Under the pieces are notes generated by a model. The model made no database searches. It was not told where the DNA came from and saw only the letters and a list, made by a program, of their open reading frames with translations. This document shows positions 44,992 through 57,460 of a DNA stretch of 64,000 bases, in pieces. Within the stretch, counting starts at the first letter, position 1. Each line of letters starts with the position of its first letter. The stretch covers positions 48,176,477 through 48,240,476 of the forward strand of contig JAIUCV010000003.1 of NCBI GenBank assembly GCA_026724425.1, in the 5' to 3' direction. A program made the translations under genes and the position numbers. The stretch is from Erythrophleum ivorense. Its lineage: Eukaryota; Streptophyta; Magnoliopsida; Fabales; Fabaceae.

Positions 44992-47272
44992 TTGTGGGTC
45001 GTGTCGCGCAACCCTCAAAATAAAATTAGGTTAGAAATTATATGCAATATAGGGCACAACTTAAGTCATTTCCCTTGGAAATAGAATTTAATATTTAATT
45101 AGGTTTTCTAAGGGTTAATAGATCCTAGAACTACCTAAATTAAGGGATATTTTTTATCTAATTAAACTAAGTAAAATGAAATTGAATTAAAATGATTAAT
45201 TACCTAATTGAATGAATTATGGTTGATAATGGGCTTATGACTAGCTTTGGATTCATCCTTTGGTATCCACTCTCCTTATCCTAATTCAATTGTGATTAAT
45301 TCTGGTCTAAGAGTCCCTAATTGTGTTCATAACAAGTTATCTTGGGTTACCACTCAAGAATCAAGAGATTAATAAAGTAATGTTGCATTGAAACCTCAAT
45401 CCCACATTAAATCGTCAATTCTTATCTTTAAGATCAGTGAACACTCAATTGAATGATTAATTGATCAATTAGCCTTTGAATTAACACCCTAGAATGTTTA
45501 ATTAACTAACCAAACTCTAAGGAATCCTCAAATCAAACAATCAAGCTAATAATTTCACTCATGCATTTCATTGAATACCTTGATGGCATACATGGGAAAT
45601 TAAAGGAAAGTGCAAAATTCAGTACTTAATTCATGTAATTAATCACCCAATATCTCTCCTAATCAATGTCTAACCAGCCATCAATCATGAACTACATCAA
45701 TTTCAATCATTTACAAGCTTAACTAGACAAATTAAAAAATTAAAACTGATATCGAAAGAGAGGAAAATAAAATGAAATTCTTAGCCCAAAATTCTGATTC
45801 TAATCCTTGGATTCAAGCTTCAACCCAAAGTTGTCCTCCTAGCCAGCCACAAGATGGAATTAGAGCTTCATTTGAGTAGAGATGGAATGGGAATAGAAGA
45901 GACGAATGGAATGGCATGGTCTGGATGATGAATGTAACGTGGAATGTACGATGAATGGCGTCTGTCTACGCAAATGGAATAAAGCGTGTTTTTATTCGAT
46001 GAATCAATGCCTCTAGCCCCTCATTAAAAGTCACATGCCCAGCCTCTTCTTTTCATGTGTAATGCTTAGCCCATATATTCTCTTGTGTGTGCATGACTCC
46101 TTTGCATTATTTCCATTTGCTGATCACATGTGCTGCCCTTTTACGTGTTGCCTCAGTTGCACATGGACAGACTACATCATCCCATGGTCACATGCATTGT
46201 TTCCATGTCATTCATATTCTCACATGCTTCTTAATTCCTCTCATTCTTAGCTTCTTCACGTGATACTTTTGCTTTTATTCCCACATTAATCCTTACCTGT
46301 TCATTCCATGGCCTTGCATTTCGAGTCTGCTTCTTCTCTTCTCAAGCTCGAGCTTGCTTCTTGATGTAACTTCTGTGTTTCTCCTCCTCAAAAAGTACCA
46401 GAATCCATAGCTGTTTCTACATTTTTTTTCTTCTCTTAAATCCAATCCAATAAGTGACTTCTTCTTCTTATAAGCAACTTGTGTAGCTTCTTCTTCTTTC
46501 TAACCCGTAGATCTTCTCACAAACTTCAGTCCCTTACATGCTCTGTTTTGCTCACGTAACTTCTCCTCCTATCTTTGCTACTGCCCCACGCGTATGTTTT
46601 GTGTGTGATATAAGGTGTGTGAAACTATTATCTACATGGATGCATGGATTAAGGCGAAGCTCATGCATACATATGTATAATGAGCAACCTGTGGCCTATG
46701 TGTGTGTTCTGAAGTTGCTGGATGTGAGTGTTAATGTGAAGATGGAGCTGTGAATGTGTTTTTCCACGTGAGATGATATGACTGCTACATGTGTAATTGA
46801 GTGTTAGTGTATGAAGGCTGGACTCGTGGCATTGTGTGAATTCCTCACAAAGCCATGTGTGTCTTCCATCTTACTACTTGAAGGAGTGTGTGTACTGGTC
46901 CTTCCTAATATGTTCATCCCAAAGGTCCATGCATGTCCACTTTAACTCCATTCCTTCTCATCTTTTTTTTTTCATTTCCTAAAAATTCCACCTTGATTCA
47001 ATCTTCTATTCTTCTCCAAATAAATTTCCTCATTTAAATTCCATTTGTCCAAAGAAAATCTACAAAAATAATGGAAAACATTATTCAAGAAAATTCACAA
47101 AATTATTTAAAGAAAATTAAGCATTAAAATCAATAATTCTGTAAATTAATTCCTTAATTGCAACGATGGCTAATAAAATCAATTATCTGCCTAATTAAAT
47201 GCAACAAGCCATATTTAGTAACTAAAATGCCTAAATTGGGAGGATTCGTGTATATAAAACTAGCATTCATCA
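44992..47272 (-). repeat. 5' LTR of the Tat-like element (2.28 kb)
   Basis: Minus reading starts TGATGAATGCTAG at 47272 and ends ACGACCCACA at 44992, next to the PBS. TG...CA termini and PBS spacing define it. It is non-coding; the small plus frames at 46035-46250 and 46538-46753 lie within the LTR and have no counterpart elsewhere. The outermost ~190 bp are repeated in inverted sense at 42302-42490. Confidence 0.8.
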
Positions 47273-48162
47273 GGTCGCCCCCAATGTTATAGGAGGAATT
47301 TAAAGAAATTTTTATGGATCGCTTTACACCCTAGAGTGTCCAGGATGCTAAAGTCAGAGAGTTTGAAGGTTTAAAGTTGACACCAGGCATGAGTGTCTCT
47401 GATTATGACATCTGTTTTACACAATTGTCTCAGTATGCCCTACATTTGATCCCTACTAAGAGGGACAAGATCAAGCGGTTTGTGAATAGGTTGTCTCAAA
47501 CATTGTATAGGGTGGTTGCCCCACAGATGAATTTGTTTCCTTCTTATTTCGTTGTAGTAGATTATGCACGTATAATAGAGATGAGGGATAGGGAGGAGGA
47601 TATTTTTCAGAGGAAGAGGAAGCGTGATTGTAAAGGGAGATATGGAGGTAGTTCATTTGCAACTGGATCTTCTCATGGGCCTAGGCCTCAAGGTCATTGG
47701 AGGCCTATTTAGGCTTTTACAACACCTCCAACTTCGTTTTCTACTGGTACAGACAAGCACAAAGCATCTTTCAAGAGTGCTAACATAGTATCCACCTCAG
47801 CTTTTACTCAATTTCATAAGTTTAGGAGTCCTTGTTCTAATTGTAGGAAGATACATTTTGGCTCTTATCATGGAAAGATGAGAGCATACTTTCATTGTGG
47901 GCAGGTTGGGCATTTAGTGAGAGATTGCCTTCAGCATCATCCAAGGTCCAATCAGAGATTAGTTTGCCCTGTTAGACAGCTTCCAGTAGGGGCTCAATTT
48001 GCTAGTACAATTACAGTTTAGAATGGTAAAGGCAGTAGTAGGGGGCAGTGGTAGGTAAAGGTCAGATGACTGCAGGACATGGTCAAGCTTAGGTTTTTGC
48101 ATTGAATAGACAAGATACATAGGCATTCAATACGATGGTGACAGGTACACTCATAGTTTGTT
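47273..48162 (+). pseudogene. gag: gypsy gag, C-terminal part with zinc knuckle
   Basis: Continues gag with SPPML, a stop where Trp is expected (TAG for TGG), then EEFKEIFMDRFTP and LTPGMSVSDYDICFTQLSQY, the core Retrotrans_gag homology (open frame 47377-47712). After a frameshift the nucleic-acid-binding region follows: NCRKIHFGSYH, then the knuckle CFHCGQVGHLVRDC-like (written here as YFHCGQVGHLVRDC because the first Cys is Tyr). Only one half of the usual C-x2-C-x4-H-x4-C set is intact. Further stops follow. The frame is cut at 48163 by L9 just before the protease. Confidence 0.82.
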
Positions 48163-48710
48163 TGTAACATTCGATTTTCGTTAAACGATGGAAATGGATG
48201 TGTTTTCAAAGAAAGTCCCCCGAAATGAATTAGTCAAGGTCCTGAAAAATTTGAATAACATTTTAGACTCCTAAAAATGAGAATTCTAGCCTTAGACGAA
48301 AGGAAAAATGGAGCTAGAATGAAGAAACAAATTTTGACAAAAATCTTACAAAACATAATGGCATTTTCATAATTTTGAGTAAATTTTAGAATTCACATAA
48401 GAGGGCTTTTTAAATAAAAGTGTTCTTTGGGGTTCTCAGAGGCCCTGAAAACCATGGGAAGCCCCAAGATAGTTAAATCCTCTCCGGTAGACGTTTTCTA
48501 ATGTTGGTGTACCTAAACTTTGACCGATTCATTCGGGAAGGTATGTTACTTTCGATTTGAGTGATTCCAAACGTATTTTATTAAATTGGAAACCTAAATT
48601 TTATAATGAAAAAAATAGTTCTTAAAAAGGTGCTAAAATGAATGAGAAACAGAAATGGCAAGAACAAAGGGCAAAATGGGAATTTTTTAGAAGTGTTTCT
48701 TCCTCCCACC

Positions 48711-48718
48711 TATAAAAA
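48711..48718 (+). promoter_or_regulatory. Candidate LTR TATA box in L9
   Basis: TATAAAAAGGTGGCGCCACC is the best-preserved form of the family's TATA plus palindromic GGTGGCGCCACC motif. Confidence 0.6.
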
Positions 48719-49524
48719 GGTGGCGCCACCCCTCCTCACACATTTAGACACAATTGTTTCTGCCCAAATTCAGAGAAGAAGGCTAGGGTTTAGGCACACC
48801 AAAGGGAGAGAAGAAGAAGGAGAAATCAAAAGCTTAAGGTATGGTTTCTTAGTAATTTTTCATGCTTTCTTCATCCAAACCTCCTCTCCTCCATTCTCCT
48901 TTATTTTCTTTGATTAAAATGAATTTTACAAATCTTTTTTAAGGGAGAAACTTAGGGGAAAATTCGGATTTGAAGAGAGGAGCCTAGAGAAAGCAAGATT
49001 CAAGTAAGAAAAAGCAAGAAAAAAAGTCAATTTCTTCTTCCATGGTTACTATCTCTTCCTCCCCTTTCTCCACCATTTTGCCTCACCTAAGAAACCCTAG
49101 GAGGGTTTGAATTTTAGGCAGAACTAAGGGTGATTCCTAAGAAAAAGGGTGTGGAGATTAAGAATATGCAAAGAGAATTAACAAAAAACTATGGAATTTC
49201 AAGATGCAATTTCTAGAGTTTCAATTGCACCTTGTAAAATTTGACTTTGTACAATGATTCCTAGGCTTAAATAAGAGTTAATTGAGCTCCTAAGATCCCT
49301 AGAAGTCTCCCCATGTGCTTCTCCCTTTGAGAAAACAAAGCAAAGTCCATGGAGAGCAAAACCCTTTATAGCCTCGGCCTAAAGGGGTTTATGTAGTTGG
49401 GGAGAGTTTTAAAATTTTTTAAGCCCATTTTTTAGTCATATATGATGAATGAATATGAGGAGAAGCCTTGGAAAAAATTTAGAAACCATAGAAAATGAGT
49501 TGGTGCTTTATGTTCCATAATATG

Positions 49525-50678
49525 TGTAATGCCCAGTACGTTGTACAATCGCTGGAACGGGCCGGTTTGAAAAGCAAGTCCCCTGAGATGAGTGATTCAA
49601 GGCCAAATAAAATTTGAATAAAATTTTAAATAATAGAAAATGAGGATTTGAGCCTTGAGTTGCCCAAAAACTAGGGTCGGAGTGATTCGAAAAATTTGCC
49701 GAAAGGCCAGTAGCATTTTCGTAAATAAATGCAATTTTAGAAAAAACACCTAGGAGAGATTTTTAAATGGAAATTTTGAGTTGCCCAGGGTTCTCAGAGG
49801 CCCCAAAAACCATGGGAAGCCCAGGATTGATAAAGCCCCTCCGGTGTACTCTTTCCGATGTCGGTTGACCTAAACTTTGACCGGTTCGTTCGAGAAGGTT
49901 TTAGCTCTAATTTGAGTGATTCCAAGGACATTTTATTAAATTGGGAATCTTAATTTTATGATGGAAAAGACAGTTCTAAAAAAAGAGCTAAAACGAAGCC
50001 AAACTGGAAATGCCATTATGGAAGGGCAAAAATGGAAACAAAGTGCACAAAAGAAGCTTCCAAACTCCCTTTTTAAGTCACGTTCAGCTCCCCCCTCTCT
50101 AAACCGACTTTCTTCTGCCCAAAACTCAGAAATGGAGCTGCTGTCTTAGGTGCACAAAGGGAGGAAATTTTGGAGGAAGAAAAGTCAAAGAAAGGGTGAG
50201 AAAGTGTAAGGTTTTCATGCTCTTTCCTCTTGAAACTTCATCCTCCCTTTCTTGCTTCATCTTTCCATGGTTTTAATGTAATTTTTGGTGCTGATTTGGG
50301 TCCAGATCAGAGGAAGGAAATTCAAAATTTAAGGAGGAGAAAGAAGGAAGAGGAAGGGCTCTTGAAGGACGCTTGATTACAAGGTAGTTTCTCTCCCTTT
50401 GTTGCTTCTTTTTCTCCTTCTCCTCTTCCATGGTAGGATGTCTCAACCAGAACCATGAAGAGGGAAGAGTTTATATTTTATAATCCAAAAGAATCCATCA
50501 AACTAAGCCATGGGAAGATGGATTATACCAAAGAAATGCATGAAAAACTAGTAAAATTCAAGTTGGAAAAGTGTAGGGTGCTTGAACATAAGTTAAAATA
50601 TGGGTTGATTCAAGATTTCCCCATCATATGTGAGACTTAGAAATGATCGGAAGCATGCTAGAAATATATGGTGTTACA
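49525..50678 (+). mobile_element. Internally deleted long LTR L10 (1.15 kb) nested in L9
   Basis: Starts TGTAATGCCCAG, ends TATGGTGTTACA, with perfect ATATG duplications at 49520-49524 and 50679-50683. L9 reads straight through when it is removed (CCATAATATGACCTAAAG). It keeps the first ~1.1 kb of the family plus the last ~40 bp, with the deletion joint near 50640. The intact duplication shows that the loss was internal. It lies wholly in the third nesting level of this locus. Confidence 0.88.
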
Positions 50679-53011
50679 ATATGACCTAAAGAAGCAACAT
50701 ATAGTTAGGCTCTTGGTTTTGATTGTGTGATGACTCCAAGAGGCTTAAAATGAGTCAAAAATCATATTTGAAAAGAAAGAATAGAGCCTATAATTTATTT
50801 GAGGGGTGTTCCTTCATTAGGTGCATTTATGGAACCATAATGAGGGTTATAAATCAAGTTAGAGTCTAAGCAAGTTATGTGGCCGTAGAATTAATTCCAT
50901 GAACCTAATTGGCTTTCATAAATTGTGTTTAGGCCAAGAGAAATCATCCTCACACTTTTATGTGTGTGTGGCCTAAAGAGGGAGCTTGGATTCAAGAGAA
51001 AAAGTGTGTAATTGTATTCAAGGTAGCTCACTCCTCCTTCTCTCACACATGATTGTTTGCTTTACTTGTCTTTAAATGTGTGTATGTGTATTTTTAAGCC
51101 ATGAAAAGTGTTCTAGCATGACTTTGATTCCATGGTGCCATGATGTTACAATATGCTTTCCTATGATGTTTATGATGTGTGCTTGGGTTTGCTTGAGTGT
51201 GGTGAGGCTAAGAAACCTTAACCATGGTGAGGATGAGCCAAAACCTTTAAAATTAGTTAAGATACAGTAAAGAGTCTCCCAAAAAGTGAGATAGACTCCT
51301 AAGAGTATAGTTGAGTCCAAGAATCTCTTAAAGAATGGGTGAGGCAAGTCCAACATCCACAAGAAATTAGATGAGGCCAATCCACTTTTTTGGCAAGCCT
51401 TTGTATGCTATGTATGACTTTCTTAAATAATAAAAATGCCTCTTGAATATTTACACATGTCAACATGACCATACATGCATTTATAAGACTTGTTTGCATC
51501 CATTATGTATGATTGAATGGGAGATAAGCTATTGGGATTCTTTGAATCTCATCCCCTCCTCTCCAATAGTCTAACATGCTAAGTGGACTAAAAAAGCGAG
51601 GTAATGGAAGCCAACCACCTTGAAGATGAGAAGATGACATTAAAGTGCTTGAATTTTGCTACTTTAAGACCATACAATTGGCAATGATGTAATCAATAGA
51701 TGTATATGTAATATGATGTTATGAACATATGTAATTATGATAATATATCATGTTTAAATGAGAGAAAGTATTATGAGACCATTAGAATGCAATTTGAGTA
51801 TGTTATGACAATGTAGCTTCTTGAATGAGTTCATGTAATTGTGTATAATTGCAAGTGGCATAGCCAAAATGAGATGCATGAGGATTGGAACCATTTGGGA
51901 AGCTCACACAAGTCCTAATTATGTTTTTAGACTTGCCCAAGAGGTGCCAAACCCCAAGGAAAGCCATTTGGACATTTTGGTATCTTATATGGAGCTAAAA
52001 TTGACCATAATGGAACCCTATATCACTTTTTGTCCAAATGACCTCTTCTTGATTTGAGATTTGGCATGCAATTAGATCTTGTTGATATCTTTTTGAGAAG
52101 CTAAAGAACAAAATTTTCATATGTCTATAGAATATTTGATGAATTTTCAAAGTTGGCAAATTTTCTGGTTTTGATCATGTTATTGTTCACTCAGGTCCGA
52201 AAATAGAATCTGTTACACAGGGCTCAATAATGTCCAATTGCCATGAAATTTTATAAAAAGAAATCAGACATTCCTAGTGACTTGTATCAACTAGGAGCAC
52301 CTCATTTGAATGTCTAGAGAGTGAGATATGAATTTTCAAAGAGTTTGTCCAGTATCAGGAACTCCAACTGACCTCAGTTACTATTTAATTTAGTTTTGAG
52401 GTCTGGACATGCCTAAACTGGTCTGAAGTTATTTTTTCCCTCTATCTAACATCCAAAGCTTTCTATATTGGTATATATGTATAGATTAGATTTTTTTAGA
52501 ATTAATTAGACATTTTTAAAGTTTGCTACAGAATTCTATGATAGTACCAGTAGATAACCTGACCTCTGGACCATTTTGAATGTCAAACATATTTGGTGTT
52601 AGATGTTATGGTCTGGCCATATTTTAAAAATAAGTTATACATGTGTATCTTTCCAGAATGGCCAAGAAGGCATGATTTCAATTTTTCTAGGATTAGTTAT
52701 AATTTTCCAAAGTTTGTGACAGAAATGAGCAAATTCTGGCAAAAAATGAATATGTATATTTCATGCTCCTCTTGACTTCCACGGGTTGTAGGCCACTTTT
52801 GATGATTCAAATGAGTTGTATTCATGTAATTAAACATGGGAATGTGTTGTATGAGTTCACATGGTCCACGTGACACCGAATGAAATTTTCATACACAACG
52901 CAACGCAAAGAAATGCATTATTTTAATTCCCTTTTTCTTGCTCTTTCATAGAATCTATGAATATAAAGCATGGGAATGTTATGAAATGAGCTAAAAATAT
53001 ATGGTGTTACA

Positions 53012-53402
53012 TTGTTCACATGATGCATATGCATTATTTGATCTTGGTTCTACACATTCATACATATCTCCATACTTTGCAAAGAAGATTGGCAAAGACT
53101 TTGGAAAACTAGATTGCTTGCTACTTGTTGCAACCCTAGTGGGAGAATCTATAGTAGCTGATAAGGCGTGTAAGGCTTGTGTGATTACGATGGCAAATCA
53201 AGAGACATTAGTCGATTTAATAATACTAGCGATAGTAGATTTTGACGTGATACTTGGAAAGGATTGGTTAGCCTCTTACCATGTAGTCATGGATTGCCAT
53301 CTTAAGTTAGTGAGATGTAACTTTTCAAGTGAATATCCTCTCATTATTCAAAGTGATCACAGTGAAGCACTAAACAATTTGATATCCATCATAGACACTT
53401 AA
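53012..53402 (+). pseudogene. gypsy protease
   Basis: Frame 53001-53402 gives, after the LTR, LHCSHDAYALFDLGSTHSYI, the retropepsin active-site region, where the usual Asp-Ser/Thr-Gly is Asp-Leu-Gly. The flap and second half follow (VDFDVILGKDWLASYHVVMD, the conserved ILGMDWL.YHA region). The enzyme would cut the Gag-Pol polyprotein. The Ser/Thr-to-Leu change next to the catalytic Asp would impair it. This is the longest undamaged piece of the element. Confidence 0.85.
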
Positions 53403-54830
53403 AGGCTCTTAAGGAAGGGTTGCCAAGGCTATTTAGTGATAGTTTAAGATATGGAAGCATAGATTCCAACACTAGAACAAGTCCCAGTGGTGAGAGAATT
53501 TCTTGATTTTTTTCCTAAAGAATTACTAGGGTTACCCATAGAGAGGGAAATTGAATTTTGTATTGATGTGCTACTGGGTGCTTAGCCCATATCTATTCCT
53601 CCTTATGAATGGCGCCTGTAAAACTCAGGGAGTTAAAGAACCAATTGCAGGATTTGTTGGATAAGGGTTTTATTTGCCATAGCACATCTCCTTGGGGTGC
53701 TCCTGTACTATTTGTAAAGAAGAAGGATGGTTCTCTTTGATTATGTGTGGACTACAGGTAGTTAAACAAAGTAACAATGAAGAATAAATATCACTTTCCT
53801 TGTATAGAGGATCTATTTAACCAGTTGCAGAGAGCTCAATGTTTCTCAAAGATTAACTCACGATCGGCTTATCATCAGTTGAGGATAAAAGATGAAGATG
53901 CCCCTAAAACTACTTTAAGAACCTAGTATGGTCATTATGAATTTTTAGCGATGTCGTTTAGGTTAACTAATGCCTTAGCTTTATTTATAGACTTGAAGAA
54001 TCGGGTTTTCAAACCTTTTCTAGATCAATTTGTTATTGTCTCCATTGATGACATTCTGGTTTACTCTAAGAGTTAGGAAGAGCATGAGCATCATCTAAGA
54101 ATAGTGTTACAAGTGTTAAAGGAACACTAGTTATATGCCAAGCTTTCTAAATGTCAGTTTTGGCTAGAAGAAATAGCCTTCTTGGGTCATGTGATTTCAA
54201 AGGATGGGGTACAAGTTGATCCAAGTAAGGTGGAAGTCATTCAAAAGTGGCCGCGACCCACTACCATTACAAAGATTCGTAGCTTTTTAGGTATAGCCAG
54301 CTATTATCATCAATTTATTAGGGATTTTTTAAAGATGGCTACATCGTTGACCAAACTAATACAAAAGAATGTGAAGTTCCATTAGTCTGAGACTTGCAAA
54401 GAGAGTTTTCAAAAACTAAAAGATTTTCAGACTTCTGCACCAGTTTTGACACTACCTTCGGGGTTTGGAGGCTATGTCATATACTGTGATACTTCAAGGG
54501 GTAGGTTTAAGATGTGTAACGATGCAACATGGTCATGTGATTGCTTATGCCTCTAGACAACTCAAGAAATATGAGCAAAATTACCTGACTCATGATTTGG
54601 AGATGCTGCAGTAGTCTTTGCTCTCAAAATTTGGAGGCATTACCTATATGGGCAAACTTGTGAGATTTATACTGATCACAAAAGCCTCAAATATATCTTC
54701 CAACAACAGGATTTAAATCTTCACAAAGGAGGTGGATGGAGTTACTTAAAGATTATGATTGCACTATCTTATATTATCTAGGTAAGGCTAATACAGTAGC
54801 AAATGCTCTGAGCAGGAAGTCCATGGGAAG
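53403..54830 (+). pseudogene. pol: gypsy reverse transcriptase and RNase H
   Basis: Linker: VPVVREFLDFFPKELLG then LPIEREIEFCIDVL (from 53480). The RT region is full of stops and shifts, but the catalytic block at 54041 reads SIDDILVYSK, with both Asp present (usual FIDDILVYS). Next comes GHVISKDGVQVDPSKVEVI with IRSFLGIASYYHQFI (54182-54385), the RT thumb and connection region. RNase H follows: YASRQLKKYEQNYLTHDLE near 54545 and YTDHKSLKY-like wording near 54670. From 54736 an open frame reads MELLKDYDCTILYYLGKA and ends the domain at NALSRKSMGS. It converts RNA to DNA in the functional relatives; here it is inactive. Confidence 0.85.
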
Positions 54831-55405
54831 CATAAGCCATATTGCTGAGGCAAGAAGGCCATTGATTGTAGACCTTCACAAGATTGAGGGTGCGAGAGTC
54901 CAATTTGAGATTAAAGAACCAAGAGTATTTTTAGCCCATGAACAACCTCATTCTTCTCTGTTTGATCGGATGAAAGTAGTGCAAGCCAAGGATGCACAGT
55001 TATACAAAGTGATGAGGGATGTCAAGGATGGAAAGGAAAAGGAATTTACCTTAGACTCAGATAGAGTTTTATGGTTTGGTACTCGATTGTGTGTACTAAA
55101 TGTGGGAGATTTAAGGAGAGAACTTTTGGAAAAAGCCCATTGCTCCTTGTATACTATCCATCCATGTTCTATAAAGATGTACTGAGACTTGAAACAAGTA
55201 TACTGGTGGGAAGCTATGAAAAGGGATGTAGTCGATTTTGTTTCTCGTTATTTGGTTTGTTAGCAAGTGAAGGCAAAACATCAAAGACCTATAGGGTTGC
55301 ATTAGCGGTTGGAGATACCAGAATGGAAATGGGAAAGAATTACTATAGATTTTATAATAAGATTGCCCTGTACAGTGAAGGCGTATGACTCTATTTGGGT
55401 GATTA
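54831..55405 (+). pseudogene. pol: gypsy integrase, zinc-finger and start of catalytic core
   Basis: The open frame to 55185 gives a linker (LIVDLHKIEGARVQFEIKEP) and the HHCC-type N-terminal domain: RRELLEKAHCSLYTIHPCS, KMY, then after a stop VYWWEAMKRDVVDFVSRYLV and QVKAKHQRP. WKWERITIDFI carries the first catalytic Asp of the D,D,E core. KAYDSIWVI precedes the L11 insertion at 55406. One expected Cys is Tyr (SRYLVC), and in-frame stops occur at the positions of Gln and Trp. Confidence 0.8.
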
Positions 55406-55947
55406 TGTAATGTCCAGTTTCCGTAAACGTCAGAAATAAACTAGATATAAAAGGAAGTTCCCTAAATAAAAGGATTTGTGGCTAAATAAAATTAGGATAA
55501 AATTCTAAATAATGAAAAATGAAGATTTAAGGCTTAAGATACTTGAAAACCAGAGTCAGAGGAGCTTAGAAAATTTACCGAAGAAAGTAGGGACATTTTT
55601 GTAATTTTTGAAAAATTTTAAAAACTCATAGGAGGGCTTTTTAAATGAAATATTTGAGCTTTCTAAGGTTCTCAAAGGTCTTGAAAACCATGGGAACCCC
55701 CAGAACCGTTTAAATGTCTTCGATGAGCAATTTCGACCATCAGTTGACCGAAACTTTGATCGAATAGTTTATAATGATTTTTAATCCAATTTGGGTGAAA
55801 CCAAAGTCATTTTATGAATTAGAGGACCCAAATTTTATGATGAAAAAGATGGTTCTAAAAAAGGAGTTGCAATGAGCCCAAAGAGATAAAACTAAGAAGA
55901 GGAACTAAATTACAAATTTTAAAAGTTGCATAAATGAACCCCTAGGC

Positions 55948-55958
55948 TTATAAAAACG
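55948..55958 (+). promoter_or_regulatory. Candidate LTR TATA box in L11
   Basis: TTATAAAAACGTCCCACC lies 542 bp from the LTR start. The downstream motif is CGTCCCAC instead of GGCGCC. Confidence 0.5.
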
Positions 55959-57269
55959 TCCCACCTCTGGTCAAATCTCCTCACCAAATTTCCCACATGT
56001 TAAAATAGAATTAAGAAGGTTGAGAGTAGCGCACAAGAGGGGAGGCCAAGGAAGGAAGAAGAAGCTTTGAAAAGTGTAAGTTTTAGTCACTTTTTCCTAC
56101 TCCTTGCCTTGTTAAACTTCTTCCCCTCTTCTTCCTCTTCCTTCTCATGGTTTTAGAATTTAATTTTGTGCTGATATATGGTTGGTTCGGGAGACAAAAG
56201 GGACGATTTGACAGGGTTCTTGGTAGCATAAGGAAGCTCCCTTGGAAAGCTTGTAAACAAGGTAAGCAAAGTGGGACTTTGTTGCTTCTTCTTGAATTTC
56301 TTTTCCTTTATGGTTTTGGTCATAATAGGGGCTGTATAATAGGGATCCAATTTTGGTCTAAACATGATAGTAAGTGAGGCTTTGAGGCATGAGGAATCCA
56401 ATAAAGCAATTAGGGATCAAAATGAACCATTAAAATTCAAGATAGCAAAGTTAGGGATTCTTGGACATATGGCAAAATTTGATTTGATTCAAGAATTTCC
56501 TAGCTTATGTAAGTGTTTGTATGAGCTCCTAAGATCCCTAGAGAGCCTCCCACATGCACCTCCCATCCAATGAAGCAAAGAAATGCCATGGACTCCTTAA
56601 GGAAGCCTTGTCTTGGCCTGTGACAGAAGTAATACCTAGGGAGTGTTTTAATTGCTTCCAAGTTTGATTTTGTATCATATATAATGGGAGAGTTTGAGAG
56701 GAAGTCTTAGAAAAATTTTAGAAGTCATGGATAATGAGATGGAGCTAAAGGTTCCATATTATAGCATAATGAAGCAACACCTAGTTACACTCCTTAAAAT
56801 AATTGTGTACTGGCTCCAAGGAGTCTAAATGGAGTCAAAAGTCATAGATTAAGGAAGAGAATGGAGCCAAGATCATCTTTTCCCAAGGTTGCTTCATTAG
56901 GTGCCTTATGGAACTATAATTGAACCATTTGAGCAACCAAGCTATTCTAATGTGTGTGTGGCTTTAGTAATTGTTCCAAAAGCATAATTGGATCCCATTT
57001 CATGTGATTAGGCGAAGAGAGTCAAGCTACACCTCTTTGTGGGTATTTGGCCAAGGGAGAGGAAGAGAATTCAAGAGGTTAAAGTGCATTATGCATGCAA
57101 GGTATCTCTCTCTCTTTTCTCTCAAGCATATGTGGATGTTTTCTTGTCTTTGAATGTATTTGTATATGTTTAAGCCATGAAATATGTCTCTAGCAAGTAT
57201 TTAAATGCCATGGTACCATGTTGCTATGTTTATGTGTTTGTAAAATGCTTTTATGTATGTTCTTGGCTT

Positions 57270-57460
57270 GCTTGAGTGTAGTAAGGCCAAGAGTCCCTTA
57301 GCAAGGGTGAGGATGAGCCAAAAGCCCCTAAAAGTTGGGTAAGACAAGCTAAAAGTCTCTAGAAAGAGTGAGGCTTAGTCAAAAGTCACTTAAAAGTGGG
57401 TGAGGTAAGTCCAAAAGTTTCAAAGAGAATAAGTGAGGCTAAACCATTGTCTTGGCAAGT
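57270..57460 (+). repeat. Diverged minisatellite of ~37-40-bp units in the long LTR (best seen in L11)
   Basis: About five imperfect units contain GTGAGGCNNAGTCAAAAGTC-like text, for example AAGGCCAAGAGTCCCTTAG, GATGAGCCAAAAGCCCCTAA, GACAAGCTAAAAGTCTCTAG, GAGGCTTAGTCAAAAGTCAC and GAGGTAAGTCCAAAAGTTTC. The same block occurs in L1 (480-620), L2 (3070-3280), L3 (13985-14170), L4 (16260-16430), L5 (24165-24365), L6 (28300-28500), L7 (34830-35010), L8 (38885-39065), L9 (51190-51400) and L12 (61125-61320). Confidence 0.75.

Larger units (their letters stand above)
41664..47272. mobile_element. Inverted composite of Tat/Athila-type retroelement parts inside gag
   Basis: Left part (41664-42480, plus orientation) is the 3' internal end, PPT and first ~180 bp of an LTR. 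Right part (42481-47272, minus orientation) is PPT, internal region with a long decayed frame, PBS and a complete 5' LTR. The LTR start TGATGAATGCTAG occurs at both 42302 (plus) and 47272 (minus), giving an inverted repeat of about 190 bp. Flanks are GGTCA (41659-41663) and GGTCG (47273-47277), matching at 4 of 5 bases with one G/A difference, so the composite may have inserted as one unit. Gag homology resumes right after it. Confidence 0.65.
48163..53011 (+). mobile_element. Solo long LTR L9 inside the gypsy element, itself carrying L10
   Basis: TGTAACATTCG at 48163 to ATGGTGTTACA at 53011, with TTGTT duplications at 48158-48162 and 53012-53016. Without L10 it is 3.69 kb. The gag-protease text joins across it. 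TATA box at 48711, 548 bp in, followed by GGTGGCGCCACC. The minisatellite lies near 51190-51400. No internal retroelement domain remains. The small frames inside, including 48642-48917, are not genes. Confidence 0.9.

Noticed and set aside
54736..55185. An independent 149-codon gene
   Set aside because: The residues are the RNase H end and integrase zinc-finger region of the gypsy polyprotein, so it is part of pol.
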